From assembly GCA_907163345.1 (NCBI GenBank), contig CAJQUN010000415.1, positions 248,001 to 312,000 of the forward strand: 64,000 nucleotides of DNA. The letters run 5' to 3'. Positions 13,001-24,186 of the stretch are shown here, in pieces (position 1 is the stretch's first letter; the number at the start of each line of letters is the position of its first letter). The translations under genes were made by a program, and so were the position numbers. The notes beneath the pieces were generated by a model. It saw nothing but the letters and a program-made list of their open reading frames with translations, had not been told where the DNA came from and did no database searches. Origin of the DNA: Haberlea rhodopensis. Its lineage: Eukaryota > Streptophyta > Magnoliopsida > Lamiales > Gesneriaceae.

Positions 13001-13887
13001 TCTTGAATCCAGATGCAACACCACCTTCAAATGGTATGATGCATGGCTTGAAATATGACAAGAATTTGTCAGACTCATGCCCTTGTAGTTCTCTGTACTG
13101 CACAGCACGACCTCCTAGAATTGCATCAAGTTCAACAGCTTTGATAGCTGCAGTCCCAGCTTCATCCTAAGATAACATAGAAATTAAACTAAGAAATATG
13201 ATACCACAAAAGTGCTTCTAAGGAAGAGAAGAAGATTAAGGGGAAACCTGGTTAGTATCCTTTCCGAGCCAAAAGTGTATGTCATGAAGATAAGCACCTC
13301 CTTTACCAGGACTTGTCTACATAAATAACAATTTGAGAATACTAAGTTCAAAATGTGGTGCCTAGTTCCTTGTTCTTCTAAATTAATCTCCTCCAAATGG
13401 AAATTTAATAATTTAATTATTAATTAAAAGGTAGAAAAAACAATTTAATTAAATTACAAGGTAGAAATTTAATAATTTAATTATTAATTAAATTAATCTA
13501 AATTAATCTCCTCCAAATGGAAATTTAATAATTTAATTATTAATTACAAGGTAGAAAAAACATCCAAGTACCTGCAAGACAATATAAGAATCTCCAGAGT
13601 AGAATTTACCACGATCTGATTTTGGCAAAGGAACTGGTTGGAAGTTCTCGATCCTCCAGATCTCAGTCCCTCTATAAAAGTATTAAGTTTAACAAGAAAA
13701 CAGAAACTTCAAACTGAGAAGCACAAAAGGAAAAATTACCCAAGGCATCAAATATGAGATTTTATACAAGTGATATGGGAATAAAACACAACTGTCTAGA
13801 TGATTAAGTTTGTTCAGGTGAGAAAGGATACAATCTTTGACCTGCTCCCTGAAATGCAGGTTCTAGAGCTTTCGCTGAGCTAGACAT
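7044..13887 (-). CDS. villin (gelsolin-family actin-binding protein), 22 exons, 949 aa
   Basis: Villins bind, bundle, cap and sever actin filaments, usually in a calcium-dependent way. The start MSSSAKALEPAFQGAGQRLG is typical of plant villins. Exons (high to low): 13887-13832, 13671-13572, 13316-13248, 13166-12930, 12853-12676, 12570-12438, 12124-11965, 11893-11743, 11667-11567, 11463-11305, 11180-11112, 11034-10966, 10864-10727, 10364-10236, 9732-9585, 9439-9429, 9341-9201, 9123-8998, 8477-8415, 8341-8080, 7549-7314, 7157-7044. All have GT/AG ends and compatible phases. Six gelsolin repeats fill residues about 20-740; GKFYSGD occurs in repeats 1 and 4. A low-complexity Ser/Ala/acidic linker covers about 747-885. 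A C-terminal headpiece ends LPKWKQDMLKRKVDLF then TAG. The length is close to Arabidopsis VLN2/VLN3, so this is probably of that subgroup. One exon is only 11 nt. No break was found. Confidence 0.95.
10351..10692. repeat. 181-bp tandem duplication in villin intron 13, with nested 37-bp repeats
   Basis: The block starting aatgatgttgccacctaagag at 10351 recurs at 10532. Within each copy a 37-bp unit (ataggaagtgttaggcaaag...) is itself repeated: starts 10437, 10474, 10511 (partial), 10618 and 10655. The duplicated block includes the exon 14 acceptor and its first 14 exon bases, so a second, decoy acceptor exists near 10545. Confidence 0.92.
13379..13560. repeat. about 120-bp tandem duplication in villin intron 2
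   Basis: The sequence taaattaatctcctccaaat and the AT-rich stretch after it occur at 13379 and again at 13499. A third, shorter piece of the same AT-rich unit (ggtagaaatttaataattta) begins near 13460. The duplication lies wholly in the intron, just before the exon 2 donor. Confidence 0.88.
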
Positions 13888-14879
13888 TATATAATACACA
13901 ACCCACTTCTAAAGATTGTAACACGAATTTTTCAAGATCCAGACAACTCTATTCCACTTCCAAAAACTGAATAGCTGAAAGAAGGCAATAGAAGGAATGA
14001 GGTAAGAACATAGTAAGGACAAAAAAGAATTTTAGAATTCATGTTCAACAGTTATTCATGAAGCATTTGTCATATCACACCCACAGAGGAGAACAGAATA
14101 AAGGGTCCATCCAATTTAAGTATCGGAAAAGTAAACGAGAGAGCAACACACATATATCATTCCACAAAACCTGAATGAAAATATTAAGGACAAAAATTTG
14201 TGCTAGTTGGTATATTTCACATTCAAGTGCAACAGTGTGAAGGCTAGAGCAATTCTTCACCATCTCATCACGCCTTTTATGAAACAGAAAATCTATAATT
14301 CATCTTTCAGATGTAATTGTTTCCCTCGACGACGGCGAAATGTGTGAAAAAATAATAACTGCATGTCTAACCTAAGCTGTTGACTTCAGAAAAGGTTATT
14401 GTTTTTAGTATCATCTATTAATTATTTGAGAAAATGAAATGCTTCGACTGAGATACCAGTTCCAGAAAGGCATAACTAAATCTTGAGAAGCTATTGATGC
14501 CCACAAGTGGCCACATGCCAAACCAAGAAGCACATTTCTCACTGTCATGTTGCAATTTTCGTAAAACTTCTATGTTGTTTCTTCATTTGAGACCTTCCAA
14601 CAGCATGACAAAATATCAATACGACAATATTGTTGTAGGATACTACTCATTTATTGAAACTACCTCATGCTAACAAAGCAGCTACTTTAAATACTAATGT
14701 TACTACATCATACTTCTCCAATGATAAAAAGACCTTCCCAAAAGTTAAAGGCAATTAGGTCCCCAATATCACCATGGGTTCAGACAATGCTGCCGGCAGC
14801 TCATGCATCATTGTCCAAAAGAACAATCTGTATAAGTACAGGGAAGTTGAACGTAAATCACGTTCAGTTCTTCTATTCT
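13888..14879 (-). promoter_or_regulatory. villin upstream region
   Basis: This is the villin 5' flank: about 1 kb without coding potential between the villin ATG and the 3' end of copia-1. It should contain the promoter and 5' untranslated exon(s), but I could not place a TATA box or a 5' intron with confidence. The upstream limit is set by the copia-1 insertion. Confidence 0.4.
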
Positions 14880-15030
14880 GAATAATTAAATCTGATTACA
14901 TCTCATGATATAAATAAGGGAAACAATCCTATCTAAATAAATCTCTAAGATACTTTACCTTGCATATTGAAATAAAACACATCTTATCAACTTAATTCAA
15001 ATATTCTTAAATCTTATCATTCTATCAACA
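14880..15030 (-). mobile_element. copia-1 3' LTR (left limit unclear)
   Basis: On the minus strand a purine tract, AAGGGGGAG (at 15031-15039), is followed directly by TGTTGATAGAATGATAAG, the expected PPT/3' LTR junction of a copia element. The LTR runs left from 15030. I could not fix its other end because no second LTR copy exists near 19.5-20.6 kb to compare with. Confidence 0.5.
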
Positions 15031-15039
15031 CTCCCCCTT

Positions 15040-16849
15040 AAGTTGGTAAGAAGATATTTATCATTCCCAACTTGCAAACTTGGTCTTCGAAATTTTGTCT
15101 TGTCAATCCCTTAGTTAGGATATCTGCTACTTGCAATGAGCTAGGAACAAAAGGAATGCAGATTATTCATTCTTCAAGTTTCTCTTTGATGAAGTGTTTG
15201 TCAATTTCAATGTGTTTGGTCCTCTCATGCCATACCGGTTATGAACAATACTGACAGCAACCTTATTATCACAATATAGCTTCAATGGAAAGTTCATCTT
15301 CCTGTTTAGTTATTCCAGAACCTGTTTTAGCCACAGCACTTCACATACACCTTGAGCCATGGATCTATACTCTGCTTCTGCTTGTTTTTTACTTCTCCAA
15401 GTTTCCCATAAGAATGTGCAATACCGTGAGGTAGATCTTTGGTCGGTGCTTGATCCTGCCCAGTCTACATCAGTGTCTACTTCTACTTCTCTTTTTTCAT
15501 TCTTTCCGAAGAGAAGTCCTTTCCCTGGGGTTCCCTTGAGATACCTCAGAATTCGATATACAGCTTCAAGACGCTTTTGCAAATTGTGAGTGCATAAACT
15601 GGCTTACCATACTTATTGCAAAGGCAATGTCGGGTCGAGTGTGAGATAGATAGATTAGTTTTCCAACTAATCTTTGATATCTCCCTTTATCGATTGGAAC
15701 TCCATCTTTGATGTCTCCTAATTTAGCATTTGTTTCTATAGGAGTCTCTGATGGTTTACAACCACTCATCCAGGTTTCTTTCAAAAGATCTAAGATATAC
15801 TTTAGTTGAGAGACCATGATTCTTTATTTTTTATCTTGCTACCTCCATTCCGAGGAAGTATTTTAAGTGTCCCAAGTCCTTCATCTCAATTCCTTTGCCA
15901 GTCTTTCCTTAAATCTGTTCATCTCTTCTATGTCATCACCTGTCAAAATAATATCAACATAGACAAGTAATACAGAGATTTTATCACTATTGGATTTCTT
16001 TGTGAACAGAGTGTGATCTGATTGTCCTTGGCAATAGCCCTGATTTTTGACAAATTTTGTGAATCTTTCAAACCATGGGGATTGTTTTAGCCCATAAAGG
16101 GACTTTTTCAACCTGCACACTTTTGATCTAAATTCATTAGAAAAACCAGGTGGAGTTTCCATATATATTTCTTTTTCTAACTCTCCATTCAAGAAATCAT
16201 TCTTCACATCTAGCTGGTTTAGGGGCCAATCTAGATTAGCTGCAATGGAGAGAATAACTCGAACTATATTAAGCTTGGCAACTGGGGAAAATGTTTCATT
16301 GTAGTCAACTCCATATGTTTGGGTGAAACTTTTGGCTACCAGGCGGGCCTTGTATCATTCGAGGGACCCATCAAAGTTATATTTTATATTGAAGACCCAC
16401 TTACATCCAACCAGTGACTTTCCTTTGGGTAAGTCAGTCTGCTCCCAAGTTGCATTCTTCTCCAGAGCTCTCATTTCCTCATGAATGGCTTCCTTCCACT
16501 CATGTATCTCAAGAGCTTCCTGTACATTGTGAGGGACACTGATGGTATCTATTTGAGAGATAAACATGTGATAAGAAGGTGACAAATTTTCATAAGATAC
16601 GAAGTTCGAGAATGGATGTTGGGTGCACATTCTCATACCTTTCCTTAAAGCAATGGGAAGATCAATATCATTGGGGGAAGGGGAAATTATTTTGGAGTTA
16701 TCTGCATTGGCCAGTGTCAAAGGTTGCTGAGGGATTAATCTGTGTTTCAGAGTTTGGCATCGGTGTTGATTCATGGCCATGTGGTTGTATAGTGTCTCCC
16801 CATCTCTTTGCGTCTCTTCTTCTGGTGTACACAATTTCATGTCTCTCAT
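15040..16849 (-). pseudogene. copia-1 reverse transcriptase/RNase H region, broken
   Basis: Reading down from 16849: a linker and the start of RT (WKEAIHEEMRALEKNATWEQ, GCKWVFNIKYNFDGSLE then stop), DVKNDFLNGELEKEIYMETP, then the active-site region. The expected YVDD box reads VYVDIILTGDD: one Asp codon is missing (near 15962), removing the second catalytic Asp. A frameshift near 15570-15580 precedes RNase H. RNase H (EVEVDTDVDWAG...) has lost about 8 residues before AEAEYRSMAQGV. The tail still shows the CDNKVAVSI-like region down to the PPT. This copy cannot encode an active polymerase. Confidence 0.9.
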
Positions 16850-17036
16850 CTTCCTTTTACTATGTTAGGTGGATTATGAGCAGGCATAATAAAATCATTT
16901 TGTTTATTGTTTTCAAATTCAATGACGAAATTGAATTATTTAAAAGATCATCTTTGCTAACAACACATGTCTCCCCCTGAAGATGAGAGGTATAGTAAGA
17001 CTGACCTTCGAAGAATGTGACGTCCATAGAGACAAA

Positions 17037-17898
17037 TTAATTTTTTGAGACAGGGTCAAAACATTTGTAGCCTCGTTGGTTTGCAGTATAACCTACAAAA
17101 ATACACTTAATAGCCCGTGGGTCGATTTTTGAGATGGTGGTATCATGATTATGAACAAATGCCACACTACCAAAAAATTTCAGCGGGGTATCCATGATAA
17201 TTCGTGAATGAGAAAGAGAATTTCTATAAATATTTATGGGAGTTTCAAAGTTAGTATGAAATCTAATAGCCCATGCTACCTCAAGAAGATGTCTATTTTT
17301 TCGTTCAGCCACTCCATTTTGCTGTGGGGTATGGGGACATGAACTTTGATGTAAAATTCCATGATTAAGAAAGAAATCTCCTAATAATTTATTAAATATT
17401 CTCTTCCATCATCACTGCGAAAAATTTGAATATTAGCGTTGAATTGGGTTTGAACCATCTCGTAAAAATTTTGAAAAATGACACCCGCGTCAGATTTATC
17501 TTTAAGAAGGAAAACCCAAGTCATACAAGAATGATCATCAATAAAAGTTATAAACCAACGTTTTTCAAAAATAGTTTAATCTTGCAAGGGCCCCAAACAT
17601 CACTATGAATTAGAGTAAAAGGTGCAGATTTTTTATATGAATGAGACGGAAAGATAGCCCGATGTTTCGCCAATACACAAGATTCACAATCAAACGAATG
17701 AATACTTTTATTGATAAAAAACTTAGGAAACAATCGTTTTAAATATTCAAAACTGGGATGACCTAACCTATTATGCCATAACAAAATATTACTAACACTA
17801 GATGAAGAAACAGAATTGAGACACAACTTGTCATCCACCAGAAAAGATTGAGCATGGAGAAGATAGAGACCACCGTCCTGCCTAGCATTGCCAATCAT
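17037..17898 (-). pseudogene. copia-1 integrase region, broken
   Basis: Downward from 17898: GAG-pre-integrase zinc-binding region (LLWHNRLGHPSFEYLKRLF, then CESCVLAKHR), then the start of the DDE core (IHSDVWGPCKI). A frameshift or deletion follows at about 17565. The core resumes in another frame (FITFIDDHS-like, then FRSDDGREYF near 17400). The C-terminal part (MAERKNRHLLEVAWAIRF...) is open from 17312 to 17037. The order protease, integrase, RT is that of Ty1/copia. Confidence 0.88.
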
Positions 17899-17979
17899 CT
17901 TCCCCGATGCTAAATCCTGAAATACAGAATGAGAGGAGAAAAAAGCACACGCAATTAAGATCTCGAGTCAGTTGACTAA

Positions 17980-18342
17980 TCAAAATAAGATTATAGGAAA
18001 GCAGCGGAACATGTAAAACATTGGAAAGGGGACAAGATTGAAAAACCGAGACAGATCCTTTTCCCGCAACAGAGGCGATCCATCAGCAATTTTAACCTTT
18101 CGATTCCCCGCACAAGGGAGATAGGACGTAAAGAGCTGTGAGGAGCCATTCATATGATCGGTGGCACCTGAATCCAGAATCCAGGAGTCAACAGGAAGAG
18201 AATCAACGATAGAAGCAGTAGATATACCTGTTTGGGCCAAAGAACAAGATAGAGATGGAGATGTAGTGGTTTCTCCTAAACGAGTGTCGAATAGTTTGTA
18301 CAGGTGCTCCATTTGATCCTTTGTGAAGGGAAGAGATTCCAA
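17980..18342 (-). pseudogene. copia-1 protease region
   Basis: The open stretch MESLPFTKDQMEHLYKLFDT... includes SWILDSGATDHMNGSSQLFT, the aspartic protease active site (DSGA) of copia polyproteins. It then reads KVKIADGSPL, typical of the region after it. A stop or frameshift follows near 17980 before integrase. It cleaves the polyprotein in intact relatives. Confidence 0.88.
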
Positions 18343-18748
18343 AGGATATGATTGCCCAGAGTCGGCTACACTTGATTGAAGAGCTTGACCACTTGAAGAG
18401 CATGACCACCCATGCTTTGTTTACTGGCAGGAATTTTCTTGAAGTTAGGCGGTCGCCCATGAATTTCCCAACAAGTATCGATCGTATGCCATGGTTTCTT
18501 ACATTTTTCACACCACGGGCGAGATTTCCCATCACGTCGAGTGGGATTCCAAAGGAGATGATTGCCCAGAGTCGGCTGCACTTGATTGAAGAGCATGACC
18601 ACCCATGCTTTGTTTACTAGCAGGATATGGTTTCTTCTTGAAGTTAGGTGGTCGCCCATGAATTTCCCAACAAGTATCGATCGTATGCCATGGTTTCTTA
18701 CATTTTCCACACCACGAGCGAGATTTCCCATCACGGCGAGTGGGATTA
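18334..18748. repeat. about 210-bp tandem duplication in copia-1 gag
   Basis: gattccaaagg(a)atgattgcccagag begins at 18334 and again at 18544. The two blocks are about 90% alike and each holds one CCHC knuckle. Small indels (the ttgaagagcttgaccac insert near 18380, and gatatggttt near 18625) put them in different frames. Confidence 0.92.
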
Positions 18749-19440
18749 GATTGGTTGTCCCTCCTCACGAGAGCAGAACCGTCACTGGGCAGAGGGAAAT
18801 CACATGGCAGCATGATCAAACGTCTCGATTCTTCACGTCGATTCTTCACGTCGAATCTCAGAAAAAACTTCACGAATGGAGGGAAGAGGTTTTCGCCCAA
18901 GAATTCTCCCACGAATCTCATCCAATTCCCTATTTAATCCTGCTAGAAAGACAAAGACGCGGTTACATTCAACTTTGTTCTTGTAGCGAGAACAATCCTT
19001 TGCACTCTCCCATTCCTTAACGTCCAGAATGTCCAATTCCTGCCAAATAACTATTAAGTCATTGTAATAGGTGGTAACATCCCACGTGCCCTGATGAATC
19101 TGCCACATGCTAGTTGTTAACTCATACAACTGGGGAGAATTCTCCAAATCTGAATATGTCTCTCGGACGGCCTCCCATAGATCACGTGCAGTGGGACATT
19201 AAAGAAAGGGCTTACCAAGCTCAGGTTCATTGAATTAAGCAGCCAAGCCATGACTAGAGAATTTTCTGAACGCCACTGGACATCGTTCATCATCGGCTGC
19301 AGGAGCTTTTGCTGCACCAGAAAGCCCAATTTCCCCTTGCCATGACTGACCAGGCGCACAGATTGTGCCCATTCAATGTAATTTTTTCCATTGAATTTAT
19401 GTATCAAAACATGAAATGAATTATCGGATAGTCCCAGCAT
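18334..19440 (-). pseudogene. copia-1 gag with duplicated zinc-knuckle block
   Basis: The N-terminal gag reads MLGLSDNSFHVLIHKFNGKN then YIEWAQSVRL (UBN2/retrotran_gag-like). A frameshift lies near 19190, and then WQIHQGTWDVTTYYNDL... and FLAGLNRELDEIRGRILG follow. A CCHC knuckle (WCGKCKKPWHTIDTCWEIHG) follows near 18683-18715, and a second copy (WCEKCKKPWHTIDTC...) near 18487-18520, because a block of about 210 bp is tandemly repeated. The second copy is out of frame after a stop at 18532. Upstream frame is open to a stop near 19515, so the true start is not certain. No 5' LTR was found. Confidence 0.85.
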
Positions 19441-19546
19441 GCCTGGAGGTTGAGTACTGCCAGAGGAAGTAGATCCGCTGGTCTTGTCGCCGGATAGTCC
19501 CAGCGTGCCTGTAGCTCCTTAAGCTCCGTCATAGGAGTTTTGGAGG

Positions 19547-20008
19547 CTAAGAAAGGTTGCTATTTAGTAAATCTCTCTGTGGTACATTTACCAATCCTCT
19601 CCGCTTATAGCAAAAAAGGGGGTGATCTTCAATGACTTCTGACTCTCCCTCTATAATTCTACAGGGGTTTGCTCTCTCTGCGCTGTTCCCATGCCTTCGC
19701 ACCGGCAGGTCCGCGGAGTCATGCTCCCAGGAAAGAACCTTAATATTGCTCTTGGCTAACATGTGGTAGGCCATAATTTAAACTAGAACATTAACGTCTG
19801 CAATCAAGGAGCCACAACAATTGATCATTGATACCCGTTGCGATGGTTCAAGAATTTTCGCAAACCTAGACAACCGAATGAATAAATGGTGCAAATTATA
19901 ATATATAGTATCTGAATTTTTAAAACTATTAAAACCTTCAACGACATAAGAAAGGCCCGCCTTTTCATCAGACCCTTTGGTGATTAAGAGAAGATAGAAT
20001 CTCCACAT
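19547..20008 (-). pseudogene. unidentified gene fragment upstream of copia-1
   Basis: Two adjoining open stretches on the minus strand look like host coding sequence and not retroelement. One has KGSDEKAGLSYVVEGFNSF (about 19955-19900), continuing through a helical segment RLSRFAKILEPSQRVSMINC, then stopping at 19778. The next runs from 19774 to 19547 (LSWEHDSADLPVRRHGNSAE...). I do not recognise the family. The copia-1 gag region begins about 30-100 bp downstream, so the gene is probably truncated by that insertion or is a captured piece. 20330-20470 looks like a 5' leader (pyrimidine-rich on the minus strand). Confidence 0.3.
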
Positions 20009-20693
20009 GACAATCTACACACATGATTAAACTCCGAAAAATGGCGAACAAAACAAAATTAGAAAACCAGTAACCAGCAAAGGATAATCGACTGCTCAGC
20101 ATTATGCAGAGCCAAGATCATGGGAAGGTCGCATCTTTTCAGATAATTTCAGTGATCATGAAGCAAATTAACAAATCAAACCATCTTCCAACTACGATAG
20201 CTCAGATCACAACAACTAAATTTGACAATCACCGAAATAAAACAAGAAACAAAAAAACAAAGCTAACAAAAAAACATTATCAAAATTCAGCAAACTAGAT
20301 CTACAAAAACATTTTCAGATATACCTATCACCAAACCTTTAAAAGATCTCTATCAAAGTCTCTCTTCGTTCGCAAATCTATGAAAAGCAACAAAGAACAA
20401 GGGAGGGAGGGGGTTCTTTAGAAAGAGAAAATTCAGGAAAATAGAAGGTTTAAAGGGAGAGAGAACGTTACGCAGAGCTGGCGAATGTAATAAAAGTCCT
20501 GAGAAAATTCATTTTTTCTCTTAAAAAAATAATCCGTGGGTGATTGATTATTTTGCTTTTTAGCTTTGATGGAGAAAATCTGTTCAATTTATTTTTCAGA
20601 CAATATATACAGGGAAAAGATGAAATTGTCGAGTGTAGAGAGAGACGAGGAAATGCCTTAGAGAGAGAATAATATATAACTGGGCAAAGATCT
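20009..20693. other. non-coding, possible 5' region of the gene fragment
   Basis: No ORF of note. On the minus strand 20340-20420 has the CCCTCCCTCCCTT/TCTCTTTC composition of plant 5' leaders. This would suit a transcription start for the fragment at 19.55-20.0 kb, but this is only a composition argument. Confidence 0.25.
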
Positions 20694-21085
20694 GGTATGT
20701 TGGCAAAGCTGCCCTTTTCTTTTTCATTTTTTTCCTATATTCTTTTTCTTTTAAACAAGTTCTCTTTTGATGAGAGAGGTTTAAAATTATAAATGAAAGC
20801 TTAAATCTTTGTATAAATTGAAAAAATCTAATCCTCCTATTGATATACCATGCTATATAGGTAAGGCCCGTCGTCGTCGCGCGGTATGTTGGCAAAGCTG
20901 CCCTTTTCTTTTTCATTTTTTTCCTATATTCTTTTTCTTTTAAACAAGTTCTCGTTTGATGAGAGATGTTTAAAATTATAAATGAAAGCTTAAATCTTTA
21001 TATAAATTGAAAAAATCTAATCCTCCTATTGATATACCATGCCATATTTATTATTAACTAGGTAAGGCCCGTCGCCGTCGCGCAC
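20694..21085. repeat. tandem duplication, unit about 190-200 bp
   Basis: ggtatgttggcaaagctgcc and the following pyrimidine-rich and AT-rich stretch occur at about 20695 and again at 20883. Each copy ends with the GC-rich string ggtaaggcccgtcg(t/c)cgtcgcgc. The second copy has a small extra stretch (atttattattaac) before that string. Confidence 0.9.
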
Positions 21086-21299
21086 CACGCGACGAGTAAC
21101 TCTCGACCAAAATAAATACCTATATTACACAAATGCAATCATATAAGTTAATTATATTTGATTTTGATTTATGAAATAGTACAATATATATTTATGTGAA
21201 TGATTAGAATTTATTAATTAAGGCTATGTTTGACTTAAGGATAACATAAGGATTGATTCTACATCCTTCCTCATCCAGCGTTTGGTTCGTGGATATTTT

Positions 21300-22160
21300 A
21301 TTCGGATGGGTCGACCGGCTCATATAAAGCCCGTATTGTACATATTATTTGTACATAATTTGATTGATAAATTATACCTCCTACATGGTGTGATAAAGAG
21401 TGATTGTTGTACTTTATTACCAACGTACCCCTACAATCAAATAACAAAATAATATTATTATTTGCCTTCCTTTTTTCAGATGAATTATTTATGTTCCTAA
21501 ATAAATAATTTTCTTCTTAAAAAATATAAAATTATTAATATGAATAAAAATTTTTTTAACTCAAATAATATGAATAATAAGTAATAGTAAAAAAATAAGT
21601 AATAAACAGTAATAACAAAACAAAAAAAGAATGATAAGTTAGAATAATTAAAATAAAATAATTTAATAAAATATATGATAAAAATAAATATTTAATCAAA
21701 AATTCATGCTAAGTAATAAGAAATAAATATAATAAATGATGGCTCGACCGGCTCATATAAAGCTCATATTGTACATATTACTTGTACATAATTTGGTCGA
21801 TAAATTATACCTCCTACATGATGTGATAAATAATGATTGTTATACTTTATTATTAACGTACCCCTACAATCAAATAACAAAATAATATTATTATTTGCCT
21901 TGTTTTTAGACGAATTATTTATCTTCGTAAATAATTAATTTTCTTCTTCAAAAATATAAAATTAGTATGAATAATAAAATTTTTGAGTGAAATAATATGA
22001 ATAATAAAATTAATAGTAAAAAAATAAGTAATAACAAAACAAAAAAACAATGATAAGTTAGAATAAATTAAAATGAAATAATTTAATAAAAATTATAATA
22101 AAAATAATAAATATATAATCAAAAATTCATGATAAGTAATAAGAAATAAATATAGTAAAT
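21300..22160. repeat. diverged tandem duplication, unit about 434 bp, AT-rich
   Basis: tcgaccggctcatataaagc, then the gtacataatttg and cctctacatg(g/a)tgtgataaa parts, occur from about 21308 and again from about 21742, followed in both by similar AT-rich runs (ataaaattatta, aataagtaataa). There is no ORF. It could be a duplicated fragment of a small DNA transposon, but I found no inverted ends. Confidence 0.8.
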
Positions 22161-22229
22161 AATAATAGAACTTATTGTCTTGGACTCCTTGAGCTCGCAA
22201 AAACAAAAGAAATTGAAACCTTTATATTC

Positions 22230-23115
22230 CAGATAAATTAGGCATTACCACCTCCGACAAGAGGGGGTCAACATAGTTTGTAAGATTCTGTAAGATTTCC
22301 CATGTTTGCTGTTTCTTAGCAGCATTTATCATTTCTTTGGATCACTTTGTCAGGTTCATCAACATCTCTCGAAACATACCAGAATTCTTGTTGGCCTTCA
22401 AAGTTATCCAGGATACTCAGCCATTATAATTTCATAAGAATACTACGTTGGGCATGTAATAAAAGTAAAAAAATTAATAATTTAGCAAGAGACATAAGTA
22501 GCATATTCTTACAATAACCATCGCATAAGTCTGGAATGTTCAGAAGAAGGTCTCTCCTCTGTTGTGTCAACATTATCTAAGAAACATGAAATAAATACAT
22601 GCAAAATCATATCATAAAATACAGTGACTACTCATGAAAAATATTACCCTTTTCCTGAAGAAAATACCATAGTGACAAATGATATTTTACCTCCATGTCT
22701 GTTCCATCATTTGATTTCTGTTGAGAAAGAACAAATTCAACCATATAATCTGTAAATGATAAAAGCCAATCTATTTCCTTTTTTCCATCTTCTTTCCTCT
22801 CTACAGACATGGGCTAACTTACTTTGTTATTCGAAAACAGAAGCTACAAGACTTTGATAATACGTGACTAACTTAATGTTCATCGTACTCATTTGACCAA
22901 AGAAGGTAAAAATGACTGCGAAAAAATCTAAGTTGGCCTTTTATTAGCAGAGCAGCAATCCCATTTTTTTTATTTGTCTACTCATAATAACATTGATGTG
23001 ATAATTTATCAGTAAGATTTGTGATGGCGTTCGACAAGGCCAAAGCAGAAGAAACACTCCTTCCTCCAACGGGTGTATCCTCTCCTAGAAGCAACTTAGC
23101 AATCTTTCCATCATC
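22230..23115 (-). pseudogene. RopGEF (PRONE domain) pseudogene fragment
   Basis: RopGEFs activate plant ROP GTPases through the PRONE domain. Pieces in the correct order on the minus strand: about 23110-23015 (MELMMER, then after a 1-base loss KLLLGEDTPVGGRSVSSALA, LSNAITNLT); 22810-22695 (KEIDWLLSFTDYMVEFVLSQ); about 22575-22510 (MLTQQRRDLLLNIPDL); about 22435-22360 (LDNFEGQQEFWYVSRDVDEP), after which the frame decays. The 1-base deletion after MMER, missing stretches between pieces and loss of both protein ends show that it is not functional. No complete RopGEF lies in the window. Confidence 0.7.
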
Positions 23116-23344
23116 AATTCCATATCTAATAAAAATATAAAAAATATCATAAACGTATCATTACGTGAAAATGTATTGAATTGAACTGAATTAAAATGTG
23201 AAATTGAAGATACTTGACACCTGCCTTTTCCTTTTGCAATTCCGTAATCTAGGTCTCGATTTAGAAACGGGGCTTTTAGCTAAATCACTATCTATTTGTT
23301 GAGCTTCTGGTAACTCAGGCCACGCCGCACTTTCCGCCTATTGT

Positions 23345-23870
23345 CTACCTTCTCATCATGCTGGTTGATAAAAGCAAGCATTTTTCGAAATTGAAAAGAC
23401 CTAGATTTATGCACGCCACGCTCTTCCTTAACCATAACCACAGTTCATTAACTCGAATCCGAAACCACCGAGCACATTTGAACAATCTATCAAGATTGGA
23501 AGCTTCTGTAACGATTAACCAAGAAAAATAGACAAGGAAAAACCCCTGTCCTCGCAAGGAAATCGTAAACAAAAACAAGGAGAAATGAATAAGGAATGCG
23601 TGGCAGAGAAGCAAAAAAACCAAAAGCAAGGAGAGCGAATGAAATTTGTTGACGGATAACGGAAATCCATTGGTGATGGCGTAGGGTTTTCGGTGCTTTC
23701 TGATGCAGCCGCGACAGGAGCTCAGCCGGCCACGCTTTGTGCGTTTTCTCGTCATTTGCGGCGGTGGTAATGGTGATTGAGAAAAAGGGTTTGGGTGTAG
23801 ATGAAGGAAGTTTGGGAGAAGAAAAGAAATAACGGACCAAATTGTAGTCGAATAAATGCTCCAATGTCAT
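23345..23870 (-). other. overlapping open frames, no family recognised
   Basis: Two overlapping minus-strand frames (126 and 136 codons) occur here. One begins MTLEHLFDYNLVRYFFSSPK and contains a hydrophobic stretch (ISFALLAFGFFASL). I recognise no domain, and their relation to the RopGEF pseudogene downstream is unclear. The stretch could be its decayed 5' exon region or chance. Confidence 0.2.
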
Positions 23871-24186
23871 TCTCGTAAATAGGTAGAAAAAATCAATTCA
23901 AATCAACGACAAATTGCCGCTCTTATATATTGTTAATTAATAATATATACATCATCATTTAAAAATTACCAGTCACACCATTTAAAAGTTCTCTTTTTTT
24001 ATGATAAGGCCATGAAATTATATATATACACATATATATATATATATGTATAATTTATTTTGTGTATATTTTTGAAAAAATAGTATATTTTAGGATGCCA
24101 CGATCGGCTTACACGCATGAGTAAGAGAATATATGAATTACATTGCTGTAGATTAACAACATTGTTTACCAATCAAAATATGATGC

